The translations under genes were made by a program, and so were the position numbers. This document shows, in pieces, positions 7,408 through 15,152 of a stretch of 18,279 nucleotides of DNA. The first letter of the stretch is position 1; the number at the start of each line of letters is the position of its first letter. The stretch comes from Flavipsychrobacter sp. (GTDB lineage: Bacteria > Bacteroidota > Bacteroidia > Chitinophagales > Chitinophagaceae): positions 1 through 18,279 of the forward strand of contig JAJNBR010000025.1 of NCBI GenBank assembly GCA_021156265.1, given 5' to 3'. Below the pieces are notes generated by a model that was given only the letters and a program-made list of their open reading frames with translations, did no database searches and was not told the DNA's origin.

Positions 7408-8235
7408 ATGGATACCTTAAAAGACAAAGTTGTTGTTATTACCGGCGCTTCCTCAGGCATTGGCAAAGCGCTTGCGTTGGCAGCCGTCGGTCAGGGCGCA
7501 AAAATAGCCGTTTGTGGTCGTAATGCCGAAAAGTTGGCAGAAGCTTTTGGTCAAACTAGTAACAGCCGGCTGGTCATGGTGGCTGATGTAGGGAAAGAGG
7601 CCGACTGTAAGGCATTTATTGAAGCGGCTTTAACAAAATGGGGGAGAGTTGACGTTCTTATCAACAATGCAGGCATCACTATGCGCGCTCTTTTTGAAGA
7701 CGCCGATCTCTCCGTGATCCGGGAGTTGATGGATATCAACTTTTGGGGAACGGTTTACTGTACCAAATATGCCTTGTCTTCCATCCGGAGTAACAAAGGC
7801 GTTATTCTGGGGGTGTCTTCGATAGCCGGTTTCCGGGGACTTCCGGCCCGTACGGGCTATTCCGCCTCCAAATTCGCTATGCAGGGTTTCCTGGAGGCGT
7901 TGCGAACCGAATTGCTGAAAACAGGCGCACATGTCATGTGGGTGTCACCAGGGTTTACTGCGTCAAACATCCGCAATGTGGCCCGAAGCGCCAACGGGGT
8001 AGAACAGGGCGAAACGCCGCTGGATGAAGGGAAGCTGATGAGTGCGGAAGAATGTGCCACTAAAATACTGGATGCGGTGAAAAAGCGAAAACGCACTGTA
8101 GTTATGACAACACAGGGCAAGCTTACGGTTTGGCTAAACAAGCTTTTTGCAGGCATAGCAGACAAACTGGTCTATAAACACTTCCTAAATGAGCCAAACT
8201 CGCCCCTGAAAAAATACTCCCAGGAAGGAACATAG
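7408..8235 (+). CDS. Short-chain dehydrogenase/reductase (classical SDR)
   Basis: A 275-residue Rossmann-fold NAD(P)-dependent oxidoreductase. The cofactor glycine motif TGASSGIG is at 12-19, NNAG at 86-89, and the catalytic tetrad is Asn111, Ser138, Tyr151 and Lys155 (YSASK). CGRN at 36-39 after strand beta-2 fits an NADP-preferring enzyme. The C-terminal extension (from about 195) contains a basic KKRKR stretch and a hydrophobic segment near VWLNKLFAGIADKLV, as in SDR members resembling the DHRS7 group; the substrate cannot be told from sequence. The frame is open up to a TTG at 7297, but the SDR fold begins right after the ATG at 7408 and a promoter element lies between. It is divergent from purE and upstream of the VCBS genes, with no clear terminator in 8236-8324. 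Confidence 0.92.
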   Translation: MDTLKDKVVVITGASSGIGKALALAAVGQGAKIAVCGRNAEKLAEAFGQTSNSRLVMVADVGKEADCKAFIEAALTKWGRVDVLINNAGITMRALFEDADLSVIRELMDINFWGTVYCTKYALSSIRSNKGVILGVSSIAGFRGLPARTGYSASKFAMQGFLEALRTELLKTGAHVMWVSPGFTASNIRNVARSANGVEQGETPLDEGKLMSAEECATKILDAVKKRKRTVVMTTQGKLTVWLNKLFAGIADKLVYKHFLNEPNSPLKKYSQEGT

Positions 8236-8324
8236 AGTAAATAACGCGATGTTAACCATAAATTAATAATTGCGTCAAGCCAACCTCAATCTGTCAAAAT
8301 ATTGTCTTTAAGTAAAAAGACCTG

Positions 8325-8507
8325 ATGCGATACCTCTTCCGGGTAGTATTTCTGTTGCCGTCTGCCTTATCGGCCTTTATAGCTTGCGCACAAGTAGATG
8401 GAAAAATATTCAGAACCGATGCAGGGTATGTTTCGGGTATTACAGTTTCGGAAAATAATGTTCCAAAACCCCTGGCATGGACCGGCTGGCAAATTTTAGT
8501 TTTTTGA
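8325..8507 (+). pseudogene. Truncated N-terminal copy of the downstream VCBS surface-protein family
   Basis: A 60-codon ORF encoding a good signal peptide (residues 1-22, cleavage after IACA) and then about 32 residues that align without gaps to the mature start of the next gene: Q-x-x-G-x-I-[FY]-R-T-D, later Y-x-S-G, V-x-K and [LM]-A-W-x-G. I count 14 identities in 32. Identity stops at LAWTG, exactly where the paralogs continue GGANNPQF; here the frame runs into WQILVF and a stop. Shifting frame at that point gives LANFSF, reminiscent of GANNPQF-S, which suggests a deletion and frameshift rather than a designed short gene. It ends 31 bases before the 749-residue paralog. A small secreted peptide remains a possible alternative. 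Confidence 0.6.
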
Positions 8508-8538
8508 AGCCTTCGCATTTTATAATTAACTTAGAAAG

Positions 8539-10788
8539 ATGAAACTTTTAAATGTTTTATTACCTGTAATCCTGTTGGTGCAAACCAACGCGCACGCACA
8601 ATTTGAAGGCTCTATTTATCGTACAGACGGAACTTATTTATCGGGCGTAAAATTGACGGTGGACGGGGTTGAAAAAAAAATGGCATGGTGCGGAGGAGCA
8701 AACAATCCGCAGTTTGCCGTGCCCGATCTCAATCGCGATGGGTTGAATGATCTCGTTATCTATGAATCCTATTGGTTGCCGGGTGAAAAAGGTGTGAAAA
8801 CCTTTCTCAACAAAGGCACCACGAGTAATCCCAACTATCTCTACGCTCCCGAGTTTGAATACTTGTTTCCGGCGGTCTACAGGTATATCAAGATGATGGA
8901 TTATAACTGTGACGGTGTGGTCGATATTTTTCATAATGGCCTAGCCGGACTTGCCATTTGTGATGGCTATTACAATTCTAACAATTCGCTTGCTTTTCAA
9001 AATTGTCGCGACATTAAGTACTATTACCCTAATAACACCACACCAGGCTATGTAAGTATTGGGGGAAGCGATATCCCGTCTATTGTCGACGTCGATAATG
9101 ACAGCGATCTTGACGTTGTTTCATTTTCCAGTTTTGGTACTGTCATGAACTGGTATAAAAACATTGGAAAAGAAAAAAAATTCAAGTGCGATACATTCGC
9201 AGTACAACTAAAGGATGTGTGTTGGGGAAGGGCGTATCAGCCCGGCGTAAGGGAGCATGGGTTGCATATCTCCTGTGATAACTCGCTATTCGATGATCAG
9301 CCGAAAACTACCGATGGTTCAAATACACTTTGCCTTCTCGATCATGATGGTGATGGTGACTATGATGTGCTCAACGGCAACAGTCAGTATTCCGATCTTC
9401 AATTTATGAGTAACAACCGGGTTCAATTCGGCAACAGCGTAGATTCAATGACGTGGCAAGACACCACCTGGCAATCGGGCGGGAAAAAAGCATTTATGCC
9501 GCGATATCCGCTGGCCACGTGGATCGATATAGATGCAGATGGCGACAAAGACGTGCTGGTATCCCCCCTGTCCGATAATTCGGAAAACTACAAGTGCATA
9601 CAGCTATATAAAAACGTGGGTAGCGACGGTAGTCCCAATTTTGCTTTTCAGTCCGATAGTTTTTTGATAGAGCGTATGCTCGATCTTGGCTCACATTCAT
9701 ACCCGGTGTTTTATGACTACAACAGAGACGGAAAGCAGGACTTGCTTGTGGGGTCGCGTGGATTTTACCAGTCCAATGGTACATTCAAAACAACCATTTG
9801 GTATTTCCAGAATACCAGCTCCGGGGCTAATATCTCTTTTAATTTGGTTGCGAAGAACCTGCTGAATATAGATACCATTGCCGCTGAAGGTGCGTCACTT
9901 GCCATTGGTGACCTGGATAATGATGGCATAGATGACCTGGTGGTTGGGCGCGTTAATGGCACGATGTCCTATTATAGAAATTTTGCAGGATCCGCAATGG
10001 CTCAACCTGACTGGCGTTTATCGCAGAAAGAATTGCGTAATTCCAATGCTACCGAGATAGACGCGGGCAATTTTGCCGCACCATTAATATATGATATAGA
10101 TGGCGACACTAAAAAAGATCTTATCATAGGCAATGAGACCGGTTACCTCTATTATTACAAGAACATCGGTGGCGTTGGCCAGCTAAGCCTGCAGTTGGAA
10201 AAGAACAAACTGGGTGAGGTGAAGGTTGAAGCCGACCAAACCTTTGGTTATAGCGCTCCTTTCATCGGGAAAATGGATAATACGGGGAAAGAGTACCTTG
10301 TAGTTGGGGGCGGTTATGGCAGAATATCGAGATACGATGGATTTCAAAATGGCAATGTTACAACGCCGTATTCCCTGATAGACACACAATACTCCGACAT
10401 CAGGGTGGCAGGCAAATTCCTGGCACCGGCTATCGCCGATCTGAATGGTGATGGTAAATACGAAATGATGATCGGGAATGACAAGGGGGGGCTGTTTCTT
10501 TATCGCCAGGTATGGAATGTGCATGTAGGCGATGTTGCTTCGGAAACAGAACTGCAACTATATCCAAACCCTGCGCAAAGTTCGATAACTATTGAGAGCA
10601 ATGAACCGTTGTCTCAGGCAGAGATGAAAATCTATAACGTTGTAGGGCAAAATGTTTACTCGGCCATAATAACAACGAATGCTAAAACGGCCAGCGTTGA
10701 TATAGCGCACTTGAAGCCGGGTATTTATATCTGTTCGCTTAAAAACAACAGCAGCGTAAAGGTTGCAAGGTTTACAAAACTGAATTAG
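8539..10788 (+). CDS. VCBS/FG-GAP repeat surface protein with T9SS type A sorting domain (paralog A)
   Basis: A 749-residue predicted secreted protein. The signal peptide covers residues 1-20 (cleavage NAHA/QFEG). Ten Asp-rich loops of the D-x-[DN]-x-[DN]-G-x-x-D type follow at about 63, 121, 184, 268, 330, 393, 458, 519, 578 (degenerate, KMDNTGKEY) and 634. They resemble the calcium-binding loops of FG-GAP/integrin-type beta-propellers. An insertion between loops 3 and 4 (residues 210-262) carries three cysteines and the sequence KDVCWG. The T9SS sorting domain is at 672-749 (LQLYPNPAQ). No enzyme motif is visible; a binding or adhesive role at the cell surface is inferred. It is collinear with paralog B, which starts four bases after its stop. 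A weak TTTG-N20-TAACTTAG pair (8503-8534) lies just ahead of the ATG. Confidence 0.88.
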   Translation: MKLLNVLLPVILLVQTNAHAQFEGSIYRTDGTYLSGVKLTVDGVEKKMAWCGGANNPQFAVPDLNRDGLNDLVIYESYWLPGEKGVKTFLNKGTTSNPNYLYAPEFEYLFPAVYRYIKMMDYNCDGVVDIFHNGLAGLAICDGYYNSNNSLAFQNCRDIKYYYPNNTTPGYVSIGGSDIPSIVDVDNDSDLDVVSFSSFGTVMNWYKNIGKEKKFKCDTFAVQLKDVCWGRAYQPGVREHGLHISCDNSLFDDQPKTTDGSNTLCLLDHDGDGDYDVLNGNSQYSDLQFMSNNRVQFGNSVDSMTWQDTTWQSGGKKAFMPRYPLATWIDIDADGDKDVLVSPLSDNSENYKCIQLYKNVGSDGSPNFAFQSDSFLIERMLDLGSHSYPVFYDYNRDGKQDLLVGSRGFYQSNGTFKTTIWYFQNTSSGANISFNLVAKNLLNIDTIAAEGASLAIGDLDNDGIDDLVVGRVNGTMSYYRNFAGSAMAQPDWRLSQKELRNSNATEIDAGNFAAPLIYDIDGDTKKDLIIGNETGYLYYYKNIGGVGQLSLQLEKNKLGEVKVEADQTFGYSAPFIGKMDNTGKEYLVVGGGYGRISRYDGFQNGNVTTPYSLIDTQYSDIRVAGKFLAPAIADLNGDGKYEMMIGNDKGGLFLYRQVWNVHVGDVASETELQLYPNPAQSSITIESNEPLSQAEMKIYNVVGQNVYSAIITTNAKTASVDIAHLKPGIYICSLKNNSSVKVARFTKLN

Positions 10789-10792
10789 GGCT

Positions 10793-13078
10793 ATGAGACA
10801 GAAACCTGTTATTATGAAGAAGTTTTTAATGCTACTTATAACCTGCTTTTTGGCAGGAGGTCCTTTGAGTACCCTGGCTCAATTTCAGGGGCAGATGTTT
10901 CACTTCAACCCCGACGCAAAAGTATTTGCATGGGGCAACCAGAAAACACTGGCCTGGAGTGGCGGAGCAAACAATCCGCAATTTTCTCTGGCAGATCTTA
11001 ACAACGATCAGAGGAAGGACCTCGTGATGTATGAACCTTACATCGGGGTGAAAACGTTTCTAAATGCCGGGACGGCTGGCAATGCGCAGTACGTATACGC
11101 ACCGCAATTTGAATACAACTTTCCTCCTATACAGGGGTTTTTGAAACTCGTAGACTATAACGACGATGGTATTGCCGATCTCATTCAGCGCGGCGGGGGT
11201 GGGTTTTCTATTTACAAAGGGCGTTTTGAAAATGGTGAGCTTAAATTCACGTATTATAGGGATCTGTTTTATACGTCCCCGTTATCGGGGTTGACAAATG
11301 CTTACGTTGAACCGAATGATATTGCGGGCATCGAAGATATCGACCATGACGGCGACCTTGATTTTCTTTCCTTTTATATCGGTGGTGGTAGAATAAGCTG
11401 GTACCGCAATTGCAGGGAAGAAGATAACCTGCCTAATGATAGTGTCAGGATATGCCTGAAGGATAACTGCTGGGGAAAGACATTTCAGACTGTCTACAGG
11501 AGTTATTGGCTGCATGATACAACCTGTAGCGACTTAGGCGTCAGTTGTAAAGGCTGCGATATTCCGGGAAACGCTAATAAAACAACTCATACCGGTAATG
11601 CGCTGTGCTTGCTTGATTACGACGGCGATGGTGATTTTGATTTCTTAGACGGCAACGTCTCTTTTTCAGATATTCAGCTGGTGCTGAACGGGAAGAATGA
11701 TTTTGGCTTTTCAAAAGATTCCATGTTATGGCAGGATACCATGTGGAACAGTAACGGCCATAAGTTGAATATGCCCGTCTGGCCGGCGGCTTACTGGTTG
11801 GATATAGATCAGGATAACGATAAAGACCTGCTGTTTTCACCTACTGCTGCAGCCACTGAAAATTATAAATGCATTGCGCACTACAAGAACGTGGGAAGCG
11901 ACAACAGTCCCAATTTCGTTTATCAGTCAGATAGCTTTCTTATCGAAAAAATGATAGATGTAGGGAGTGGCTCGTACCCGTTTTTTTATGATTATGACAA
12001 GGACGGAAAAACTGATCTGTTTGTAGGTTCAAATGGTTATTTTCAACCGAATGGTAGTTTGGTAGGGAAGGTGTCTTTCTATAAGAACACGAGCTCAGGT
12101 ACAAATCTATCGTTTGATTTGGAGACGATGGATTTTATGCAGCTGAGCAGTTACCTTTTTAAAGGAACGTCTATTGCTATAGGCGATATTGATGATGATG
12201 GTAAAGATGACCTTGTATTGGGTCATAGCGATGGTAGACTGTCTTATTTTAAGAACCAGGCCGCATCAGCCACAGTACAACCTGTTTGGAACCTGGTGGA
12301 TTTAATTATGAAAGACGATACCGGTGGCAATATTATAGTTACAAATCATGCTGCGCCGGTTATTTACGATATCAACAAAGACGGTAAAAAAGATCTGATA
12401 ATAGGCAATAGTACCGGCTATCTTACTTATTATGAAGGCCAAAGCGTTGGTGGCAATATCAGCCTAAAGTATAGAACCAATAAGCTTGGTAACGCAAAGG
12501 CCGACCCCAATGCTGTGAATATCTACACAAACAGCAGGCCCTATATAGGTAGAATGGATAATACAGGAGTTGACTACTTGGTGATGGGCAGCAATGAGGG
12601 CAAGATATTCCGTTTTGACGGATTTCAGAACGGCAATGTAACCACTGATTATACCATGATCGATAGTAACTACTCGCTCCTCAAAGCCGGAACAAATACA
12701 GCACCGGCTTTTGCAGACCTTGAAGGGGACAATAAATACGAACTTGTAGTAGGTAACGAATTGGGTGGGCTTACCTTTTTTAAACAGCTCTTTAATGTTT
12801 CGGTACCCGACGTTGAATCCGGCACTCTGGACATAAAGCTATATCCTAATCCTGCTACAGATATTCTCAATATTGATATTGTACGTCATGGCAGCAAAGG
12901 GAACGACATACAGATACACATCTTGTCGACGCTAGGCCAGCGACTGATTACTAAGACTATTCCTGCAGGTCAGACTCAGCTACAGTTGTCAACGTCCGAC
13001 CTTCCATCAGGAGTATATTATTGCATCGTGCAGAGTGGCGATGCACGTTCGGTGCAGCCGGTGACTGTAATCCGGTAA
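10793..13078 (+). CDS. VCBS/FG-GAP repeat surface protein with T9SS type A sorting domain (paralog B)
   Basis: A 761-residue tandem paralog of the preceding gene. The ATG at 10793 follows the upstream stop by four bases. The ATG at 10814 (MKKFLMLL) gives a more typical signal peptide, cleaved near TLA/QFQG, and may be the true start. Ten Asp-rich loops lie at about residues 68, 121, 182, 275, 337, 400, 465, 526, 587 (degenerate, RMDNTGVDY) and 642, matching paralog A one for one. The insertion between loops 3 and 4 is richer in cysteine (207, 221, 226, 245, 252, 255) and keeps the L-K-D-x-C-W-G motif. Near-identical blocks include KNVGSD, QSDSFLIE and GFQNGNVTT. The T9SS tail is at 679-761 (KLYPNPATD). 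It is likely co-transcribed with paralog A and ends at the hairpin at 13096-13136. Confidence 0.88.
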   Translation: MRQKPVIMKKFLMLLITCFLAGGPLSTLAQFQGQMFHFNPDAKVFAWGNQKTLAWSGGANNPQFSLADLNNDQRKDLVMYEPYIGVKTFLNAGTAGNAQYVYAPQFEYNFPPIQGFLKLVDYNDDGIADLIQRGGGGFSIYKGRFENGELKFTYYRDLFYTSPLSGLTNAYVEPNDIAGIEDIDHDGDLDFLSFYIGGGRISWYRNCREEDNLPNDSVRICLKDNCWGKTFQTVYRSYWLHDTTCSDLGVSCKGCDIPGNANKTTHTGNALCLLDYDGDGDFDFLDGNVSFSDIQLVLNGKNDFGFSKDSMLWQDTMWNSNGHKLNMPVWPAAYWLDIDQDNDKDLLFSPTAAATENYKCIAHYKNVGSDNSPNFVYQSDSFLIEKMIDVGSGSYPFFYDYDKDGKTDLFVGSNGYFQPNGSLVGKVSFYKNTSSGTNLSFDLETMDFMQLSSYLFKGTSIAIGDIDDDGKDDLVLGHSDGRLSYFKNQAASATVQPVWNLVDLIMKDDTGGNIIVTNHAAPVIYDINKDGKKDLIIGNSTGYLTYYEGQSVGGNISLKYRTNKLGNAKADPNAVNIYTNSRPYIGRMDNTGVDYLVMGSNEGKIFRFDGFQNGNVTTDYTMIDSNYSLLKAGTNTAPAFADLEGDNKYELVVGNELGGLTFFKQLFNVSVPDVESGTLDIKLYPNPATDILNIDIVRHGSKGNDIQIHILSTLGQRLITKTIPAGQTQLQLSTSDLPSGVYYCIVQSGDARSVQPVTVIR

Positions 13079-13095
13079 GTACTATCAAGCGAAAC

Positions 13096-13136
13096 AAATA
13101 AAATAGCCCCGGTGATTTACCGGGGCTATTTTATTT
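13096..13136. terminator. Strong bidirectional terminator between convergent genes
   Basis: A perfect 18-base inverted repeat: 13096-13113 pairs with 13119-13136 around the loop GATTT. The GC core is AGCCCCGGT/ACCGGGGCT, with A-rich and T-rich flanks on both sides, so it can stop transcription from the rightward VCBS gene (stop at 13078) and from the leftward rplY gene (stop at 13151). Confidence 0.92.
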
Positions 13137-13150
13137 CTATTAAAGGCTGA

Positions 13151-13738
13151 TTACTTTTTACCAGCTTTTGCTTCTTCAGTTTCTGCTTGCTTTAGGGCAC
13201 GTGTCATAACTACTGAAGCGATAGGAATACGTGGAGAGTTCAGTATTTCCATTTCGCCTGCCTTTACTTCTTCAACACGGATGTTGCCGTTCAGTTCCAG
13301 TTTGTCGATGTTTACTTCGATGTTCTCTTTCAGATGCTTAGGCAGGGTACGTACTTTCAGAGATTTTACTTTGATCTCCAGGCGACCACCTGCTTTAACA
13401 CCTTCAGCCTGGCCTACAAACTTCAGTGGCAAGGTAGCGATAACCTTACGGTCTTCTACCAGTTCCAGGAAGTCAACGTGGCTCAGTTCATCAGTTACTA
13501 CATCAAATTGCAGGTCTTTCAGGATGCAACGGTAAGAAGTACCATCAATGTTGATCTCTGCAAGCTGGAAATCAGGGGTGTACACCAGCGGACGAAGCGA
13601 CAGTGGGCTGGCACTGAAGTGGATCGTTTCTTTACCACCATAGATCACGCCAGGGATCTGGCCTTCAGAACGAAGTTGGCGAGCTGCTTTTTTGCCATTT
13701 TCGCTTCTGCGTTTTCCTTCAAATTTTACACTTCTCAT
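13151..13738 (-). CDS. rplY: 50S ribosomal protein L25/general stress protein Ctc
   Basis: A 195-residue L25 of the long (TL5/Ctc) type, a 5S rRNA-binding protein of the large subunit. Residues 1-95 are the L25 domain (GKKAARQLRSEGQIPGVIYGG at about 15-35), followed by the C-terminal beta domain (RKVIATLPLKFVGQAEGVKAGG near 105-126) and a charged, Ala/Lys-rich tail. I use the ATG at 13738 (MRSVKFEGKRR) because L25 proteins begin this way; an in-frame ATG at 13789 would add 17 residues without family support. It lies 144 bases downstream of prs in the same direction, the order common for prs and ctc genes, and no promoter element of its own was found. The pth gene often found next is absent; a terminator follows. 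Confidence 0.94.
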   Translation of the reverse strand: MRSVKFEGKRRSENGKKAARQLRSEGQIPGVIYGGKETIHFSASPLSLRPLVYTPDFQLAEINIDGTSYRCILKDLQFDVVTDELSHVDFLELVEDRKVIATLPLKFVGQAEGVKAGGRLEIKVKSLKVRTLPKHLKENIEVNIDKLELNGNIRVEEVKAGEMEILNSPRIPIASVVMTRALKQAETEEAKAGKK

Positions 13739-13767
13739 TTTTAGTGTGTTTTTTTCTTTTTCAGCGC

Positions 13768-13843
13768 CGGGCGTATACCCGTCAAACATCCGGTCGTTGA
13801 AATTTCTTGTTTTTAATAAGGTTCGCCCCTTTAGGGTGCGGAC
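13768..13843 (-). other. Two hairpins in the prs-rplY intergenic leader
   Basis: One hairpin, CGGG/CCCG with a six-base loop, is at 13768-13781. A second, at 13821-13843, pairs CGCCCC with GGG and GCG around TTTA with one bulged base, extended by GTT/GAC. On the minus strand only a weak T-rich stretch follows the second. Possible roles are an attenuator or processing site between prs and rplY, or an L25 autoregulatory leader; none is proven. Confidence 0.35.
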
Positions 13844-13882
13844 GGATTTTTTTGTTTAAACAGTCGTTATATCAAATAGCCA

Positions 13883-14824
13883 CTATTTACGGCTATGGAT
13901 AAATAAAGAGCTAATCGATTTATTCTCGAATGTATTGCGAATGGCTACTGCAAAGAGTTCGGCCGTAGGCAATACTTTTATCTTCGGAGTTTCCTGTTTC
14001 AGCGGTATCGTATCGCAAACCACCAGTTCTTCCAACTCAGAGTTGGCTATATTCTCATAAGCCTTGCCACTGAGCACCGGGTGGGTACAGAAAGCGCGAA
14101 CCGACAAAGCTCCGCGTTCTTTCAGGATGGCTGCCGATTTGCTGAGCGTACCTGCAGTGTCGCAAATATCATCTATTAACACCACATTCCTTCCCGATAC
14201 ATCACCTATCACTGTCATGGCTGCTATTTCGTTGGCACGCTTGCGCTGCTTGTCGCAGATCACCATGTCCACCTCGAAATACTTGGCCACTTCACGTACG
14301 CGGTTGGTACTACCTACGTCAGGGGACGCAAAGATAAGGTTTTCTATCTTAAGATTATCGATATATGGGATGAAAATCGCTGAACTATCCAGGTGATCCA
14401 CAGGTATATCAAAAAAACCTTGAATTTGTGGGGCGTGCAGGTCCATGGTCATCACCCTGTCGGCTCCTGCTGAGGTCAGCAGGTTGGCTACCAGCTTGGA
14501 GGCAATCGACACCCTGGGCTTGTCCTTGCGGTCTTGGCGGGCAAAACCGAAGTAGGGGATAACAGCCGTAATATAACCGGCAGAAGCACGGCGGGCGGCA
14601 TCTATCATCATCAAAAGCTCCATCAGGTTGTCTGAAGGGGCAAATGTTGACTGTACCAGGAAAACATAGTCCCCCCGGATAGACTCCTGGAAAACAGGCT
14701 GAAATTCGCCATCGCTAAACTTTTGCGTGGTGCACTTACCCAAGGTTTTACCGAAAGAACGCGCAATTTGCTCCGCCAGGTAGGTAGACCCGGTTCCGGA
14801 GAATATTTTTACAGATGACTGCAT
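13883..14824 (-). CDS. prs: Ribose-phosphate pyrophosphokinase (PRPP synthetase)
   Basis: A 313-residue class I PRPP synthetase, converting ribose 5-phosphate and ATP to PRPP for purine, pyrimidine, His, Trp and NAD synthesis. Residues include the N-terminal SDGE (37-40), the ATP loop YFGFARQDRKD (91-101), the divalent-cation and ribose-phosphate region MDLHAPQIQGFF (127-138), the catalytic flexible loop CDKQRKRAN (190-198), and the PRPP-binding loop VVLIDDICDTAGT (214-226). The length is normal. The start ATG at 14824 sits 17 bases below a strong promoter (14842-14871). rplY follows downstream. PRPP made here feeds the purine pathway in which purE acts. Confidence 0.97.
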   Translation of the reverse strand: MQSSVKIFSGTGSTYLAEQIARSFGKTLGKCTTQKFSDGEFQPVFQESIRGDYVFLVQSTFAPSDNLMELLMMIDAARRASAGYITAVIPYFGFARQDRKDKPRVSIASKLVANLLTSAGADRVMTMDLHAPQIQGFFDIPVDHLDSSAIFIPYIDNLKIENLIFASPDVGSTNRVREVAKYFEVDMVICDKQRKRANEIAAMTVIGDVSGRNVVLIDDICDTAGTLSKSAAILKERGALSVRAFCTHPVLSGKAYENIANSELEELVVCDTIPLKQETPKIKVLPTAELFAVAIRNTFENKSISSLFIHSRK

Positions 14825-14841
14825 GAAGTGGAAATGAAGTG

Positions 14842-14871
14842 CAAATTTAGATAAAGCAGGGTTTTGTCAAA
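14842..14871 (-). promoter_or_regulatory. Promoter of the prs-rplY unit
   Basis: On the minus strand: TTTG (plus-strand 14868-14871), an 18-base spacer, then TAAATTTG (14842-14849). Both Bacteroidota elements (-33 TTTG and -7 TAnnTTTG) match exactly at a normal spacing. The leader would be about 12-14 bases. This is the best promoter in the window. Confidence 0.72.
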
Positions 14872-15152
14872 GGTGTTTTTTTGCACGATATACGGAATTG
14901 TCCCAAATCCGCTCCCGACAAGGTGTTGGGCGCAAATTTGTTACAGGATGTTACCGTTTTCTCACGTATAGAGTCCCTCTTACGGATAGTCGTGCAGGTT
15001 AAAAAAGTTTGGACACCAAATAAATTTACATCATACCTGCACATGATAATAGCAAATATACGATAATTTTACTCAGTTGAAAAGTGCTTCGTTGTATTTG
15101 ATAAATTTTTGTTATTTAGGACCGGCGCATTGCCTGTAAATCAGTCCAGCCA
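14872..15152. other. Intergenic region with several inverted repeats
   Basis: No convincing gene lies in this stretch between the divergent prs and membrane-protein genes. It holds a hairpin CGTATAGAG/CTCTTACG with a TCC loop (14965-14984), an 8-base inverted repeat GTGCAGGT (14992-14999) and ACCTGCAC (15035-15042), and nested inside it TTTGG-ACA-CCAAA (15008-15020). A short RNA or a regulatory region are both possible. Short ORFs on both strands lack family resemblance. A TAAATTTTTG near 15102-15111 is an imperfect candidate for the rightward promoter. Confidence 0.35.

Noticed and set aside
8294..8518. 74-codon minus-strand ORF over the relic
   Set aside because: It is antisense to a sequence with clear paralogy on the plus strand and has no supporting start signals.
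13739..13789. ATG at 13789 extending rplY by 17 residues
   Set aside because: The L25 family starts at the MRSVKFEG-type sequence (ATG 13738); the extension has no family resemblance and overlaps leader hairpins.
14847..15066. Two overlapping short ORFs (65 codons leftward, 61 codons rightward) in the prs upstream gap
   Set aside because: They overlap each other, the prs promoter and inverted repeats, and their translations look random and Cys/Lys-rich without a domain.
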